Origin: Burkholderiales bacterium
GTDB taxonomy: Bacteria; Pseudomonadota; Gammaproteobacteria; Burkholderiales; Burkholderiaceae_C
DNA length: 13,446 nucleotides
Reading direction: 5' to 3'
NCBI GenBank assembly: GCA_016703325.1
Contig: JADJCH010000061.1
Coordinates: forward strand, 1-13,446
In this document: piece by piece, positions 6,702 through 13,446 of the stretch
How positions within the stretch are numbered: the stretch's first letter is position 1
Layout: each line of letters opens with the position of its first letter
Position numbers and translations under genes: made by a program
Notes under the pieces: model-generated
What the model was told of the DNA's origin: nothing
The model's database searches: none
What the model saw: the letters and a program-made list of their open reading frames with translations, nothing else

Positions 6702-7139
6702 ATGACGAAATCCACCCGAAGGCGCAGTCCGCCGAAGCCGACTGCCCAGTCCGCCGCAGCCAAGCTCGGTGAACTCGGCGTGGCCGTGCCGCAGGTGGTG
6801 ACCCACCGCATGACGCGCATGGCCCTGGCGGGTCCCAGCCTGTCCGTGCGAGACCAGCAGGAGTTTGTCGGCATGGTGGTGGAGAAGCCGGTGGCGTTCA
6901 CGCAGGCCTGGGTGGCCATGATGGGCGAGGCGGTGCAGCTCCAGGGCCAGCTGTCGGCCGGGTTGCTCGGCAGCCTGATCACCCACCCGCTGGCCGGGCA
7001 GGGTGAACATGTGGCGCAGTTCATGACCCACCTGGTCGAAGGTCCGATGCGGGTGGTGGACAAGGGCCTGCATCCCATCCACAGCAAGGCGGTGGACAAC
7101 GCGCGCCGGCTGGGTCAGGCCCGGCGCAAGCGGCGCTGA
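6702..7139 (+). CDS. Polyhydroxyalkanoate granule-associated phasin-like protein
   Basis: This 145-residue protein probably coats polyhydroxyalkanoate storage granules. It is mostly predicted helix with basic ends (TKSTRRRSPPKP at the start, RRLGQARRKRR at the end). Its core, KLGELGVAVPQVVTHRMTRM then LAGPSLSVRDQQEFVGM, resembles the short phasins annotated in Burkholderiales. There are no catalytic motifs, as expected for a structural granule protein. The start at ATG 6702 is the only good one before the conserved part. The neighbouring acyl-CoA genes fit an organism that handles hydroxyacyl-CoA and PHA carbon stores, though no PHA synthase is in the window. The family call is by recognition, not by search. 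Confidence 0.72.
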   Translation: MTKSTRRRSPPKPTAQSAAAKLGELGVAVPQVVTHRMTRMALAGPSLSVRDQQEFVGMVVEKPVAFTQAWVAMMGEAVQLQGQLSAGLLGSLITHPLAGQGEHVAQFMTHLVEGPMRVVDKGLHPIHSKAVDNARRLGQARRKRR

Positions 7140-7332
7140 CCTTCGCGGTCTGGCCCGTGCGACCGGGCAGCGCGCAGGCCTGGATGCCCAGGGTTGTCGC
7201 CAAGGCGCCATGTCGCCGATGTGCTGGCTGCCCCGGTGGGACTCTGGGATAACCACGGCTGCACGTTGCGGGGCGCCCCCGCACACGGGTTCCGTCCCCT
7301 CCCACCGACCGCCGACTGCCGAGGACCACCTC

Positions 7333-8598
<1,266 letters not shown>

Positions 8599-8618
8599 GA
8601 ACCGGGCGAGCCTGGCCG

Positions 8619-8636
8619 CGCCGCTGCGCAGCGGCG
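8619..8636. terminator. GC palindrome between convergent genes, possible bidirectional terminator
   Basis: CGCCGCTGC and GCAGCGGCG form a perfect 18-base palindrome between the stop of the acyl-CoA dehydrogenase (8598, plus strand) and the stop of vapC (8651, minus strand). The position between converging genes suggests transcription ends here from both sides. There is no T run, so Rho-independent function is uncertain. Confidence 0.45.
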
Positions 8637-8650
8637 GCGGCGGCCTCGGC

Positions 8651-9061
8651 CTACGCCCAGTTCTCGAGCGGCAGCGCCGGGACTCTCTCGAACTCCCGGA
8701 TGTTGTTGGTCACCAGGGTCGCCCCCAGCGCCAGCGCATGGGCGGCGATCAGCGTATCCAGCGCGCCGATCGGGCGCCCCGTCCGCTCCAGATCGGCGCG
8801 CAGCTCCCCATATCGATGCATGGCCGCTCCGTCGAACGGCAGGATCTCCAGCGGCGCGAGAAACTTGTCCAGCGCCTGCTGGTTGCGGGCCGACCCACTC
8901 TTGGCCACGCCGAAGCTCAATTCGGCCCCGGTGATGCTGGAGATCGCCACCTGCCCATAGGGTTTGCCCACAAAGTGCTCGAAGACCTTGAGTGGGCGGC
9001 GGTTGATGATGTAGATGCAGATGTTGGTGTCGAGCAGGTAGAGAGGGGACACGGTGCTCAC
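8651..9061 (-). CDS. vapC: VapC toxin, PIN-domain ribonuclease
   Basis: This 136-residue PIN-domain endoribonuclease is the toxin of a type II toxin-antitoxin pair; family members of this type cut tRNA-fMet or other RNAs. The metal-binding acids are visible: Asp11 in LLDTNI, Glu47 in ITGAELSFG and Asp102 in GALDTLIAAHA, followed by VTNN (117-120) in place of the fourth site. The end EFERVPALPLENW is typical. The start is GTG 9061, which overlaps the antitoxin stop by 4 bases (GTGA), indicating translational coupling. A second GTG at residue 4 is possible. All active-site residues are present, so the toxin looks intact. Confidence 0.93.
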   Translation of the reverse strand: MSTVSPLYLLDTNICIYIINRRPLKVFEHFVGKPYGQVAISSITGAELSFGVAKSGSARNQQALDKFLAPLEILPFDGAAMHRYGELRADLERTGRPIGALDTLIAAHALALGATLVTNNIREFERVPALPLENWA

Positions 9062-9294
9062 GCGCCGATCTCCTCTCGGCTCTGGGCGGGCGGCTGCTCG
9101 CGCCGCAGCTCGAAGCCGGGCTCGAATTCGCTCAGCGCCTCCTGCATCAGGGACCAAGGCGCCTCCAGTGGCAGCAGCAGCACGCCGCCGCCAAACCGCT
9201 TGGCCACCACTTCGCTCCCTGAGAATCGCAGCGCCTTGGGCAGGCGAACCGCCTGGGAGCGGCCGGACATGAACAGCTTGGCAAGATCGGACAT
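9058..9294 (-). CDS. vapB: VapB antitoxin, AbrB-type
   Basis: This 78-residue antitoxin binds VapC and its own promoter. Residues 1-45 form a swapped-hairpin AbrB/SpoVT-like DNA-binding domain (LFMSGRSQAVRLPKALRF, then GSEVVAKRFGGGVLLLPL). The acidic and aromatic-containing tail (about 46-78: WSLMQEALSEFEPGFELR) is the expected VapC-wrapping part. GGGAGAG on the minus strand (plus 9299-9305) is a good ribosome binding site four bases before ATG 9294. It is first in the operon and its stop overlaps the start of vapC. Confidence 0.93.
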   Translation of the reverse strand: MSDLAKLFMSGRSQAVRLPKALRFSGSEVVAKRFGGGVLLLPLEAPWSLMQEALSEFEPGFELRREQPPAQSREEIGA

Positions 9295-9332
9295 GGCACT
9301 CTCCCGGTGCAGGATGGGTACGTGATATCCAC

Positions 9333-9364
9333 CAACGATAGTTATCGTTGACCACCCTGTCAAC
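9333..9364. promoter_or_regulatory. Nested inverted repeats, predicted VapBC operator
   Basis: CAACGATA-GT-TATCGTTG (9333-9350) is a perfect 8-bp inverted repeat that covers the -10 of vapBC. Overlapping it, GTTGAC (9347-9352), a 6-base spacer and GTCAAC (9359-9364) form a second inverted repeat that covers the -35. VapB-VapC complexes are known to repress their own promoters at such repeats. The role here is inferred from position and symmetry. Confidence 0.7.
9335..9363 (-). promoter_or_regulatory. Predicted vapBC promoter
   Basis: On the minus strand, TTGACA (plus 9358-9363) is a perfect -35 hexamer. Seventeen bases later comes TATCGT (plus 9335-9340), matching the -10 consensus at four of six positions. 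The predicted leader to the vapB start is about 35 bases. The -10 lies within the inverted repeat at 9333-9350. Confidence 0.72.
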
Positions 9365-9379
9365 GCAAAGGGACCGATC

Positions 9380-9409
9380 GGCTCCGGCTCCGGCTCCGGT
9401 TCTGGCTCC
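9380..9409. repeat. Short tandem hexamer repeat (GGCTCC, five copies, one imperfect)
   Basis: Four exact copies of GGCTCC and one variant (GGTTCT, fourth position) follow each other between the vapBC promoter and the iclR operator. No gene covers it. It probably arose by slippage; no function is suggested. Confidence 0.9.
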
Positions 9410-9459
9410 GGGCCCTGGGTTTCCCTTGGGGGTGTTGGTGGCCGGCAGGCGAGTACAGT

Positions 9460-9483
9460 CAATGTTCTGCTCTGCAGATCAAG
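9460..9483 (-). promoter_or_regulatory. Predicted IclR operator, site A (upstream of iclR)
   Basis: Read on the minus strand, these 24 bases match site B (10492-10515) at 21 positions. The core is TCTGC-TCT-GCAGA (9466-9478), a palindrome. It lies 52 bases before the iclR start. A TACAGT just before it (9454-9459) could be a -10, so binding would repress iclR itself. The match to site B is direct observation; binding by this IclR protein is inference. Confidence 0.68.
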
Positions 9484-9535
9484 TTGACCCATCCCTTCCG
9501 CCGCTCCCGGCCCGCGCTGCCCTCCCGATCCTGCC

Positions 9536-10378
9536 GTGAATCTGCCTGATGTCTCCCCGTCCGAGCCCCTGGTGACTCCGGTGGTTGTCCGGCGATCTGC
9601 GGGCGCGCCCCGCCCCAAGGAAGACCGCCACTTCGTCACCGCGCTGGCGCGCGGGCTGGAGGTGCTGGCCTGCTTTCGCACCGGCGAGACCACGCTGAGC
9701 AATCAGGAGCTGGCGCAGCGCTGTCGGCTGCCCAAGTCCACTGTGTCGCGGTTGACGCTGACGCTGACCCGGCTGGGTTACCTGATCCATGTGGGCGAGT
9801 CCGGCCGCTACCGGTTGGGCACTGCCTGCCTGGCGTTGGGGTCGGCCATGTTGACCCGGCTGGATGTGCGCAAGATCGCCCGGCCGCTGATGCAGGAGCT
9901 CGCCAACTTCTGTCAGGCCGCCGTGTCGCTGGGCGTGCGCGACAAGCTGTCGATGATCTACGTGGAGCACTGCCGCGGCCCGGCGGCGCTGACAGTGACG
10001 CTGGACGTGGGTTCGCGCATGCCGGTGGCGACCTCCGCCATCGGCCGCGCCTGGCTGGCGGCGGCGCCTGCGGACGAGCGGGATGCGGTCATGCAGCAGG
10101 TGCGAGAGCTGGACGACCTGGCCTGGCCTGCCCTGGAGCGGGGCATTGCGCAGGCGCAGCGCGACCATGCGCAGCTGGGTGTGGCCTGTTCCTTTGGCGA
10201 ATGGCAGAAGGACGTCAACGGTATTGCCCGCGCCTTCGACCCCGGCAACGGCCTGCCGATGATGGCCATCAACGTCGGCGGCGCGACCACCACGCTGCCG
10301 CAGCCCTTCCTGATGGACGAGGTGCGCCCGCGCCTGATCGCGCTGGTGAACGAGCTGGAATCGACGCTGCCGCGCTGA
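9536..10378 (+). CDS. IclR family transcriptional regulator
   Basis: This 280-residue regulator has an N-terminal winged helix-turn-helix (about residues 30-95: FVTALARGLEVLACF, LSNQELAQRCRLPKSTVSRL, GYLIHVGESGRYRLG) and an IclR ligand-binding domain (about 105-275: AVSLGVRDKLSMIYVEHCRG, VGSRMPVATSAIGRAWLA, GVACSFGEWQKDVNGIARAF). The start is GTG 9536; there is no clear ribosome binding site, and GTGs at 9572 and 9581 are alternatives that keep the HTH. The long N-terminal arm is not unusual for the family. It precedes the beta-oxidation genes on the same strand. Matching palindromic elements before its own gene and before the next operon suggest autoregulation and control of those genes, with an acyl-CoA or aromatic/aliphatic acid as likely effector (inference). 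Confidence 0.93.
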   Translation: MNLPDVSPSEPLVTPVVVRRSAGAPRPKEDRHFVTALARGLEVLACFRTGETTLSNQELAQRCRLPKSTVSRLTLTLTRLGYLIHVGESGRYRLGTACLALGSAMLTRLDVRKIARPLMQELANFCQAAVSLGVRDKLSMIYVEHCRGPAALTVTLDVGSRMPVATSAIGRAWLAAAPADERDAVMQQVRELDDLAWPALERGIAQAQRDHAQLGVACSFGEWQKDVNGIARAFDPGNGLPMMAINVGGATTTLPQPFLMDEVRPRLIALVNELESTLPR

Positions 10379-10398
10379 ATCCCGGAGGGCCGGCTCTC

Positions 10399-10450
10399 GG
10401 GTGCACTGCGTTCGGGTCGCGCAGGCGTCAGCACCCCCGGGTAGACCCGG
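10399..10450 (+). terminator. Hairpins after iclR, possible terminator
   Basis: GGGTGC (10399-10404) pairs with GCACCC (10431-10436), enclosing CTGCG (10406-10410) paired with CGCAG (10420-10424). Directly after it, CCGGGT-AG-ACCCGG (10437-10450) is a second palindrome. They start about 20 bases after the iclR stop. Without a T run, termination is plausible but not certain. Confidence 0.35.
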
Positions 10451-10491
10451 AGGCGCGGACGCTGGGACTGGGGGAGGATTGATTGCAGAAT

Positions 10492-10515
10492 CTTGGTCTG
10501 CACTGCAGAACATTG
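10492..10515 (+). promoter_or_regulatory. Predicted IclR operator, site B (upstream of the beta-oxidation operon)
   Basis: These 24 bases match the reverse complement of site A at 21 positions. The core TCTGCA-C-TGCAGA (10497-10509) is a perfect palindrome. An extra half site, TGCAGAA (10484-10490), lies exactly 20 bases before the same heptamer in the core (10504-10510), about two helical turns apart, which would suit cooperative binding of a tetrameric IclR protein. It lies 67 bases before the start of the next gene. Confidence 0.7.
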
Positions 10516-10582
10516 ATCGGCCGTGGAGGCGCTCCCATTCCGGCTGAACCGCCCCAGACACTGAATGCCACCAGGAAGCCCG

Positions 10583-12688
10583 ATGAGCACCGACGCACCG
10601 AACGAAGCCCTGATCTACACCCGTCGCGGCGCCGTTGCCGTGCTGACCCTGAACAACCCGCCGGTCAACGGCCTGGGCTACGCGCTGCGCTGCGGCATCG
10701 TGGCCGGGCTGGAACGGGCGTTGGCCGACACGGAGGTGAGCGCGGTGGTGCTGACCGGCGGTGAGAAGGTGTTCTCCGGCGGTGCGGACGTGCGCGAATT
10801 CGGCACGCCGAAGTCGACGATGTCGCCCAACCTGCCGGAGGTCATCCGGGCGCTGGAATCCTCACCCAAGCCGGTGGTGGCGGCGATGGCCGGCCACGCT
10901 CTGGGCGGTGGGCTGGAGCTGGCACTGGGCTGCCACTGGCGGGTGCTGCGGCGCGACGCGACGCTGGGCCTGCCGGAGGTCAAGCTCGGCCTGCTGCCTG
11001 GCGCCGGTGGCACGCAGCGGCTGCCGCGGGCGGTGGGGCTGCAGACGGCGCTGGAGATGATCACCTCCGGCGAGCCGCGCAAGGCTGCCACCTTCGCCGG
11101 CAGCCTGCTGGTGGATGAACTGGTGGACACCGACGTGGTCAGCGCCGCGGTGGCCTTCGCCGAACGGGCCGTGGCCGAGGGGCGCGCACCGCGCCGCCTG
11201 CGCGATCTGGCGGTGGATGCGCCGGATGCCGAGTCGCAGCTGACCCAGGTGCGTGCCAAGGTGGCCGCAGCCGCCAAGGGGCAGCCGGCGCCGCTGGCCT
11301 GCGTGGAGCGGGTGGCCGACAGCCTGACCCTGCCCTTTGACGAAGGCCTGAAGCGTGAGCGGGAAACCTTCCTGGCGCTGATGGTCACGCCGGAGTCGCG
11401 TGCCGCCCGCCATGTGTTCGCGGCCGAGCGCGCCGCCGGCAAGATCCCCGACCTGCCGGAGGGCACGCCCATCCGCGACATCCGCCAGGTGGGCGTGATC
11501 GGTGCCGGCACGATGGGCGGTGGCATCACGATGAACTTCCTCAACATCGGCCTGCCGGTGGTGCTGCTGGAGACCCAGCAGGAGGCGCTGGACCGGGGCT
11601 TGGCCACCATCCGCCGCAACTACGAGGCCACCGCGAAGAAGGGCCGCATGACCCAGGAGCAGGTGGAGCAGCGCATGGCGCTGATCACGCCGACGCTGGA
11701 GTACGCCGGCCTGGCCGAGGTGGACCTGGTGATCGAGGCGGTGTTCGAGAACCTGGCCGTCAAGGAACAGGTCTTCACACAGCTGGATGCGGTGTGCAAG
11801 CCCGGCGCCATCCTGGCCAGCAACACCTCCTACCTGGACCTCAACAAGATCGCCGCCTTCACACGGCGCCCCGCGGACGTGGTGGGCCTGCACTTCTTCA
11901 GCCCGGCCAACGTGATGCGACTGCTGGAAGTGGTGCGCGGCGCCGCCACCGCGCCGGACGTGCTGGCCACCGCGATGGCGCTGGGCAAGAAGATCAAGAA
12001 GGTGGCGGTGGTCTCCGGCGTGTGCGACGGCTTCATCGGCAACCGCATGCTGGCGCGCTACGGCGCGGCGGCCAACGCTCTGATCGTCGCTGGCGCCACG
12101 CCGCAGCAGGTGGACCAGGCGCTGGAGCGCTTCGGCTTTGCGATGGGGCCCTTCCGCGTCGGCGACCTGGCCGGCCTGGACATCGGCTGGGCCACCCGCA
12201 AGCGCCGCGCGGAGGAAGCCGGCGTGCCGCACGACCCGGTGATCGCCGACAGGATCTGCGAACTCGGCCGCTTCGGCCAGAAGACCGGCTCGGGCTGGTA
12301 CCGCTATGAAGCCGGCGTGCGCGAGCCCATCCCCGACCCGGTGGTCGATCAGATCATCGCCGACTACCGGGCGGCCAAGGGCGTGACGCCGCGCCCGGTG
12401 AGTGACGAGGAGGTGGTGCAGCGCTGCGTCTTCGCGCTGGTCAACGAGGGTGCGCGCATCCTGGCCGAGGGCATCGCCGCCCGCGCCTCGGACATCGACC
12501 TGGTCTATCTGAACGGCTACGGCTTCCCGAAGCACCGTGGCGGCCCGATGTGCTATGCCATCGAGGTGGGCCTGGCGACGGTGGTGCAGGCGCTGCAGCG
12601 CTTTGCCGCCGAACCGGGCGCCGACGCCAGCTGGCAGCCGGCGCCGCGGTTGCTGCAAGGGGCGGCGGAGGGTGGCAGCCTGCGCTGA
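10583..12688 (+). CDS. Bifunctional enoyl-CoA hydratase / 3-hydroxyacyl-CoA dehydrogenase
   Basis: This 701-residue fused enzyme adds water to trans-2-enoyl-CoA and oxidises the 3-hydroxyacyl-CoA with NAD+, giving 3-ketoacyl-CoA. Residues about 8-190 are a crotonase domain: FSGGAD (64-69) and GHALGGG (104-110) shape the oxyanion hole, and Glu112 and Glu132 (in LPEVKLGLLPGAGGTQRLPR) are the two catalytic acids. Residues about 300-480 are the NAD-binding domain, with GAGTMG (307-312), the catalytic His437 in LHFFSP, Glu449 and Asn414. Residues about 480-690 are two copies of the C-terminal dehydrogenase fold (GFIGNRML, then FALVNEGARILAEG). The order and length match FadJ/peroxisomal-bifunctional and PimF-like enzymes. 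AGGA (10573-10576) six bases before ATG 10583 favours that start over ATG 10565. It is followed by an acyl-CoA ligase gene after 59 bases. All active-site residues are present. Confidence 0.95.
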   Translation: MSTDAPNEALIYTRRGAVAVLTLNNPPVNGLGYALRCGIVAGLERALADTEVSAVVLTGGEKVFSGGADVREFGTPKSTMSPNLPEVIRALESSPKPVVAAMAGHALGGGLELALGCHWRVLRRDATLGLPEVKLGLLPGAGGTQRLPRAVGLQTALEMITSGEPRKAATFAGSLLVDELVDTDVVSAAVAFAERAVAEGRAPRRLRDLAVDAPDAESQLTQVRAKVAAAAKGQPAPLACVERVADSLTLPFDEGLKRERETFLALMVTPESRAARHVFAAERAAGKIPDLPEGTPIRDIRQVGVIGAGTMGGGITMNFLNIGLPVVLLETQQEALDRGLATIRRNYEATAKKGRMTQEQVEQRMALITPTLEYAGLAEVDLVIEAVFENLAVKEQVFTQLDAVCKPGAILASNTSYLDLNKIAAFTRRPADVVGLHFFSPANVMRLLEVVRGAATAPDVLATAMALGKKIKKVAVVSGVCDGFIGNRMLARYGAAANALIVAGATPQQVDQALERFGFAMGPFRVGDLAGLDIGWATRKRRAEEAGVPHDPVIADRICELGRFGQKTGSGWYRYEAGVREPIPDPVVDQIIADYRAAKGVTPRPVSDEEVVQRCVFALVNEGARILAEGIAARASDIDLVYLNGYGFPKHRGGPMCYAIEVGLATVVQALQRFAAEPGADASWQPAPRLLQGAAEGGSLR

Positions 12689-12747
12689 AGCTTTTCCAGC
12701 GCTCCTTTTCTCCCAGACGCCGCTGCCTGCCGCCGAGGACCCGAGAC

Positions 12748-13446
12748 GTGAACGTTGTTGCTGACCCCGCTTCCACTGCATCGACCTCGGCGCTGCCGGC
12801 TCATTTCCGCCACTGGCCGCCCGCCCAGCCCCGGCAGCTGACGCTGCCGCGCACGCACCTCTTCCACAACGTGGAGGTGTCCGCGGCGCGCTTCCCGGAC
12901 AAGCCCTTCATCGTCTTCTACGACAGCCTGCTGACCTACGCCGACTTCCGCGCGCAGGCCGAGCGGCTGGCCGGCTGGCTGCAGCGCGAGGGCGGCGTGC
13001 GCCCCGGCGACCGGGTGCTGCTGGACGCGCAGAACTCGCCCCAATGGGTGCTGGCCTACTACGCCATCCTGCGCGCCGACGCGGTGGTGGTGCCGGTCAA
13101 CCCGATGAACCGCTGCGACGAGCTGCGCCACTATGTGGCCGATGCCGGCACGCGCATCGCCTTCGTCGCGCAGGACCTGCTGGCCGAAGTGCTGCCGCTG
13201 CTGGACGAGGGCGCGGCCACCGGTGACGGCAGCGAGGGCCTGCAGCGCATCGTCGCCATCACCTACAGCGACCACCTCACCGCCGCCACGGATCTGACCG
13301 TGCCGCCCTTCATCGCCGCGCCGCGCAACTTGCCGCAGCGGCCGGACGTGACTGCCTGGGCCGACGCGATGGCGGCCGGCCACCAGCCGGATCCCTACCG
13401 CGCCGGGCCGAACGACCTGGCGGTGATGCCCTACACCTCCGGCACC
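12748..13446 (+). CDS. AMP-forming acyl-CoA ligase, N-terminal part (cut by the window end)
   Basis: The first 233 residues of an AMP-forming acyl-CoA synthetase run open to the last base of the window. Such enzymes activate a free acid with ATP to an acyl-AMP and then an acyl-CoA. Seen: LFHNVEVSAARFPDKPFIVFYDSLLTYADF, GDRVLLDAQNSPQWVLAYYAILRADAVVVPVNPM, and the final PYTSGT, which is the start of the P-loop motif YTSGTTG-PKG. The start is GTG 12748, with GAGGA (12735-12739) eight bases before it. The 59-base gap after the bifunctional enzyme suggests the same transcript. The substrate (fatty, dicarboxylic or aromatic acid) cannot be read from this half, because the substrate-binding region lies outside. 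Confidence 0.9.
   Translation, partial: MNVVADPASTASTSALPAHFRHWPPAQPRQLTLPRTHLFHNVEVSAARFPDKPFIVFYDSLLTYADFRAQAERLAGWLQREGGVRPGDRVLLDAQNSPQWVLAYYAILRADAVVVPVNPMNRCDELRHYVADAGTRIAFVAQDLLAEVLPLLDEGAATGDGSEGLQRIVAITYSDHLTAATDLTVPPFIAAPRNLPQRPDVTAWADAMAAGHQPDPYRAGPNDLAVMPYTSGT

Noticed and set aside
9410..9702. Extension of the VapB frame upstream on the minus strand, including a Glu-Pro repeat
   Set aside because: The promoter, operator and ribosome binding site for vapB all lie inside this extension; the Glu-Pro repeat is only the translation of the GGCTCC tandem repeat.
10862..12781. Minus-strand open frame of 639 codons opposite the hydratase/dehydrogenase
   Set aside because: It is antisense to an enzyme with all catalytic residues; there are no domains in the antisense reading.

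Overview
The window is high-GC DNA. Its codon usage, the protein families present (PHA phasin, DUF3297 protein, acyl-CoA catabolism under an IclR regulator) and the look of the proteins suggest a betaproteobacterium of the Burkholderiales, perhaps the Leptothrix/Ideonella/Rubrivivax group. That placement is inference; no rRNA or marker gene is present.

Layout. (1) 31-2014 is an apparently complete group II intron. It has a GTGCG 5' end, an intron-encoded reverse transcriptase/maturase without an HNH endonuclease domain, domains V and VI, and a bulged branch-point A 7 nt from a 3' end in AC. IBS1/EBS1 (7 bp) and IBS2/EBS2 (6 bp) both pair perfectly and fix the 5' splice site. (2) 2015-2390 has no recognised gene; it holds a strong hairpin and an AT-richer stretch. 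(3) 2391-3365 is a LysR-type regulator. (4) 3599-5479 is a predicted lipoprotein: an SBBP-like beta-propeller region, a run of 25 prolines encoded by a 9-bp minisatellite, and a DUF11-type domain. (5) 5623-6258 is a membrane-anchored fusion of a cold-shock domain and an excalibur domain. (6) 6355-6624 (DUF3297) and 6702-7139 (PHA granule-associated phasin) are small separate genes. (7) 7333-8598 is an ACAD10/11-type acyl-CoA dehydrogenase. (8) 8651-9294, minus strand, is a VapBC toxin-antitoxin pair with a recognisable promoter overlapped by inverted repeats. (9) 9536-10378 is an IclR regulator, followed by a fused enoyl-CoA hydratase/3-hydroxyacyl-CoA dehydrogenase (10583-12688) and the start of an acyl-CoA ligase that runs off the window (12748-13446).

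How the genes work together. The dehydrogenase, the bifunctional hydratase/dehydrogenase and the ligase supply activation, first oxidation, hydration and second oxidation of an acyl-CoA beta-oxidation pathway. The IclR protein is the likely local regulator: a near-identical 24-bp element (21/24 matches) lies in opposite orientation before iclR and before the bifunctional enzyme gene. The vapBC module sits between the acyl-CoA dehydrogenase and the regulator, on the opposite strand.

No wholly new system could be demonstrated. The points most worth following are the paired IclR-type operators, the proline minisatellite, the cold-shock/excalibur fusion, the overlap of the maturase stop codon with ribozyme domain V, and the nested inverted repeats at the vapBC promoter.
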